NCBI RefSeq assembly: GCF_014701195.1 | Contig: NZ_AP018712.1 | Span: 1,072,501 to 1,136,500, forward strand | Reading direction: 5' to 3' | Source of the DNA: Tepiditoga spiralis | Lineage (GTDB): Bacteria > Thermotogota > Thermotogae > Petrotogales > Petrotogaceae | DNA length: 64,000 nt | In this document: positions 63,059 through 64,000 of the stretch, in pieces | Position numbering within the stretch: the stretch's first letter is position 1 | Layout of the letters: every line of letters begins with the position of its first letter | The notes under the pieces: model-generated | What the model was told of the DNA's origin: nothing | The model's database searches: none | Seen by the model: the letters and a program-made list of their open reading frames with translations, nothing else | Translations under genes and position numbers: made by a program

Positions 63059-63805
63059 TTAAATTTTTAAATAAAATGAAAGTCCAAAACCATTATTTGA
63101 ATATAATAAATAAATATTTTCAATAAGAGGAAATCTAATATTGAATTTATTTTCATTTATAGAGAAAAATTTTGAATTTATATTTAAAGTGTTATTTTTC
63201 TTATTAAAGTAGAAGTTAAAGTCTCTATTTAAAATATAAAGTTCATAATTATCTTTTAACATAGTAATATATAACCCTTTATAATACAAGGTTATTTTTT
63301 TGTTTATATTAAATAAATTCAAATCAATTCCAATTTCATTATTATTTATACCAATATTTATCTCGGAATTTTCAAAATTTTGTGTATTTATCCAATAAGA
63401 AGTGTGAAATAAGCCTTTTTGGAAGTTTATTCCAGCATAAAGGTCATTCAAAGATAAAAGTATATAATTATCCATAACGATTGTATAGCCAAAAAAATTT
63501 TTTTTAAAAAAATCTGGAGAGGTTATACTGTTTAATTTTCTATAAGTTATTTCAAATCCTGGTTGTGAAAATTCCACATATTTAATTATATCATTAATTT
63601 TTGATGTTTCAACAGTATTATTTATAAATTTGAATTCATAATTTATAGAAGCTGAATAAATATCTTCTAATTTAAATTTAAAATCAAAAGAATATTTGAA
63701 AGTTTTTCCGTAGTCTTGAACTAAAAAAATTTTATTAGAATTATTATTAGAAAAGGATAGTGTAATTATTATAGTAAAAAGAATAAAAATAATTTTTTTA
63801 ATCAT
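63059..63805 (-). CDS. hypothetical exported protein
   Basis: A 248-residue protein with a signal peptide (1-~19, MIKKIIFILFTIIITLSFS). The rest is rich in Asn, Ile, Phe and Tyr with alternating strands (INYEFKFINNTV, LNLFNINKKITLYYKGLYI) and ends in GFGLSFYLKI, a C-terminal beta strand as in outer-membrane barrels. No family is recognised. ATG 63805 follows a GGGGG site. Confidence 0.6.
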   Translation of the reverse strand: MIKKIIFILFTIIITLSFSNNNSNKIFLVQDYGKTFKYSFDFKFKLEDIYSASINYEFKFINNTVETSKINDIIKYVEFSQPGFEITYRKLNSITSPDFFKKNFFGYTIVMDNYILLSLNDLYAGINFQKGLFHTSYWINTQNFENSEINIGINNNEIGIDLNLFNINKKITLYYKGLYITMLKDNYELYILNRDFNFYFNKKNNTLNINSKFFSINENKFNIRFPLIENIYLLYSNNGFGLSFYLKI

Positions 63806-63821
63806 TTTATCCCCCAATAGT

Positions 63822-63843
63822 AAAAAAACGGGGAATGTCCCCG
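63822..63843 (-). terminator. terminator of the YebC-family gene
   Basis: CGGGGA-CAT-TCCCCG followed by seven T on the minus strand, just before the ribosome site of the exported-protein gene. Confidence 0.85.
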
Positions 63844-63860
63844 CCTTTTGTTTTTATTAA

Positions 63861-64000
63861 TTACATATTTTCTGCAATTCTTTCCATTTCTTCATCATCT
63901 ATATCTTCATTACCATAAACATTTTGTACATCGTCATTTTCTTCTAATGCATTTAAAAGTTTAAATAATTTTTCAGCAGGGCTTCCTGTTAATTTTACAG
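63861..64000 (-). CDS. YebC/PmpR-family protein, C-terminal fragment
   Basis: The last ~45 codons of a gene that runs off the right edge. The end reads [19 protein letters not shown] followed by [12 protein letters not shown], matching the C-terminus of YebC-family proteins (translation or transcription factors). The N-terminal part is outside the window. Confidence 0.85.
   Translation of the reverse strand, partial: VKLTGSPAEKLFKLLNALEENDDVQNVYGNEDIDDEEMERIAENM

Noticed and set aside
1-64000. CRISPR arrays, insertion sequences, integrases or prophage genes
   Set aside because: No regularly spaced repeats, transposase or integrase frames were seen in this window.

Overview
The window is very AT-rich (roughly 27-30% GC), gene-dense DNA with short overlaps between genes, many TTG/GTG starts behind strong GGAGG sites, and intrinsic terminators in most larger gaps. 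Gene content points to a fermentative anaerobe of the Thermotogota, most likely a Petrotogales member (Marinitoga/Petrotoga-like). The evidence is [FeFe]-hydrogenase maturation genes in the Thermotoga-style order (TM1266-like, hydG, small ORF, hydE, hydF), a small DnaE-type polymerase, a Na+-NQR set, Rex, acetylase-pathway lysine synthesis and a T. maritima-like lysine riboswitch. Genus is an inference; no rRNA is present.

Layout: 0-4 kb: the start of a flavoprotein, an AEC transporter, a candidate small RNA, an AAA/PD-(D/E)XK protein and a hypothetical membrane-anchored protein. 4-8.7 kb (minus): nqrBCDEF followed by an unknown gene and a rubrerythrin-like gene, with no nqrA. 8.9-12.1 kb (minus): late cobalamin steps (cobQ-cbiB-cobD). 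12.3-15.1 kb (plus): a metal ABC importer containing its own Fur/Zur-type regulator and preceded by a perfect palindromic operator. 15.1-19.5 kb (minus): pduL, yqeH, a duplicated YqeG-like HAD protein, a DUF4911-like protein and PhoH/PIN. 19.6-27.2 kb (plus): HD hydrolase, tRNA-Thr and tRNA-Gly, a methyltransferase, a sigma-like factor, leuS-rex-ydjM and a two-part LysO-like exporter.

27.2-33 kb holds the hydrogenase-maturation operon (regulator, hydG, small ORF, hydE, hydF, aspA). Its promoter overlaps a good Rex-like operator, and its leader can form two mutually exclusive hairpins, one of them a 13-bp terminator that also covers the ribosome-binding site. Next come a chemoreceptor (33-35 kb), an ABC importer with a DUF3798-type binding protein (35.3-40.7 kb), and an exported Q/N-rich protein beside an OmpR/HK two-component system (40.8-43.5 kb).

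43.5-51.6 kb (minus) is a complete asd-lysA-dapA-dapB-dapH-lysC-aminotransferase-deacetylase operon: lysine/diaminopimelate synthesis by the N-acetyl route, controlled by a lysine riboswitch with a terminator. 51.6-55.1 kb has a coiled-coil/ribbon-helix-helix-like protein under a palindromic operator and a csoR-copA-copZ copper operon. 55.2-58.5 kb has a solute-binding protein paired with a membrane diguanylate cyclase, and a barrel-like exported protein. 58.5-64 kb (minus) holds a small DnaE polymerase, rluD, lspA, cheR, an exported protein and the end of a YebC-family gene.

Two systems deserve most attention: the NQR cluster without nqrA, in a lineage not known for quinones, coupled to a rubrerythrin-like protein and an unknown protein; and the Rex-site plus switch-like leader controlling hydrogenase maturation. 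All calls are by reading; no database search was run.
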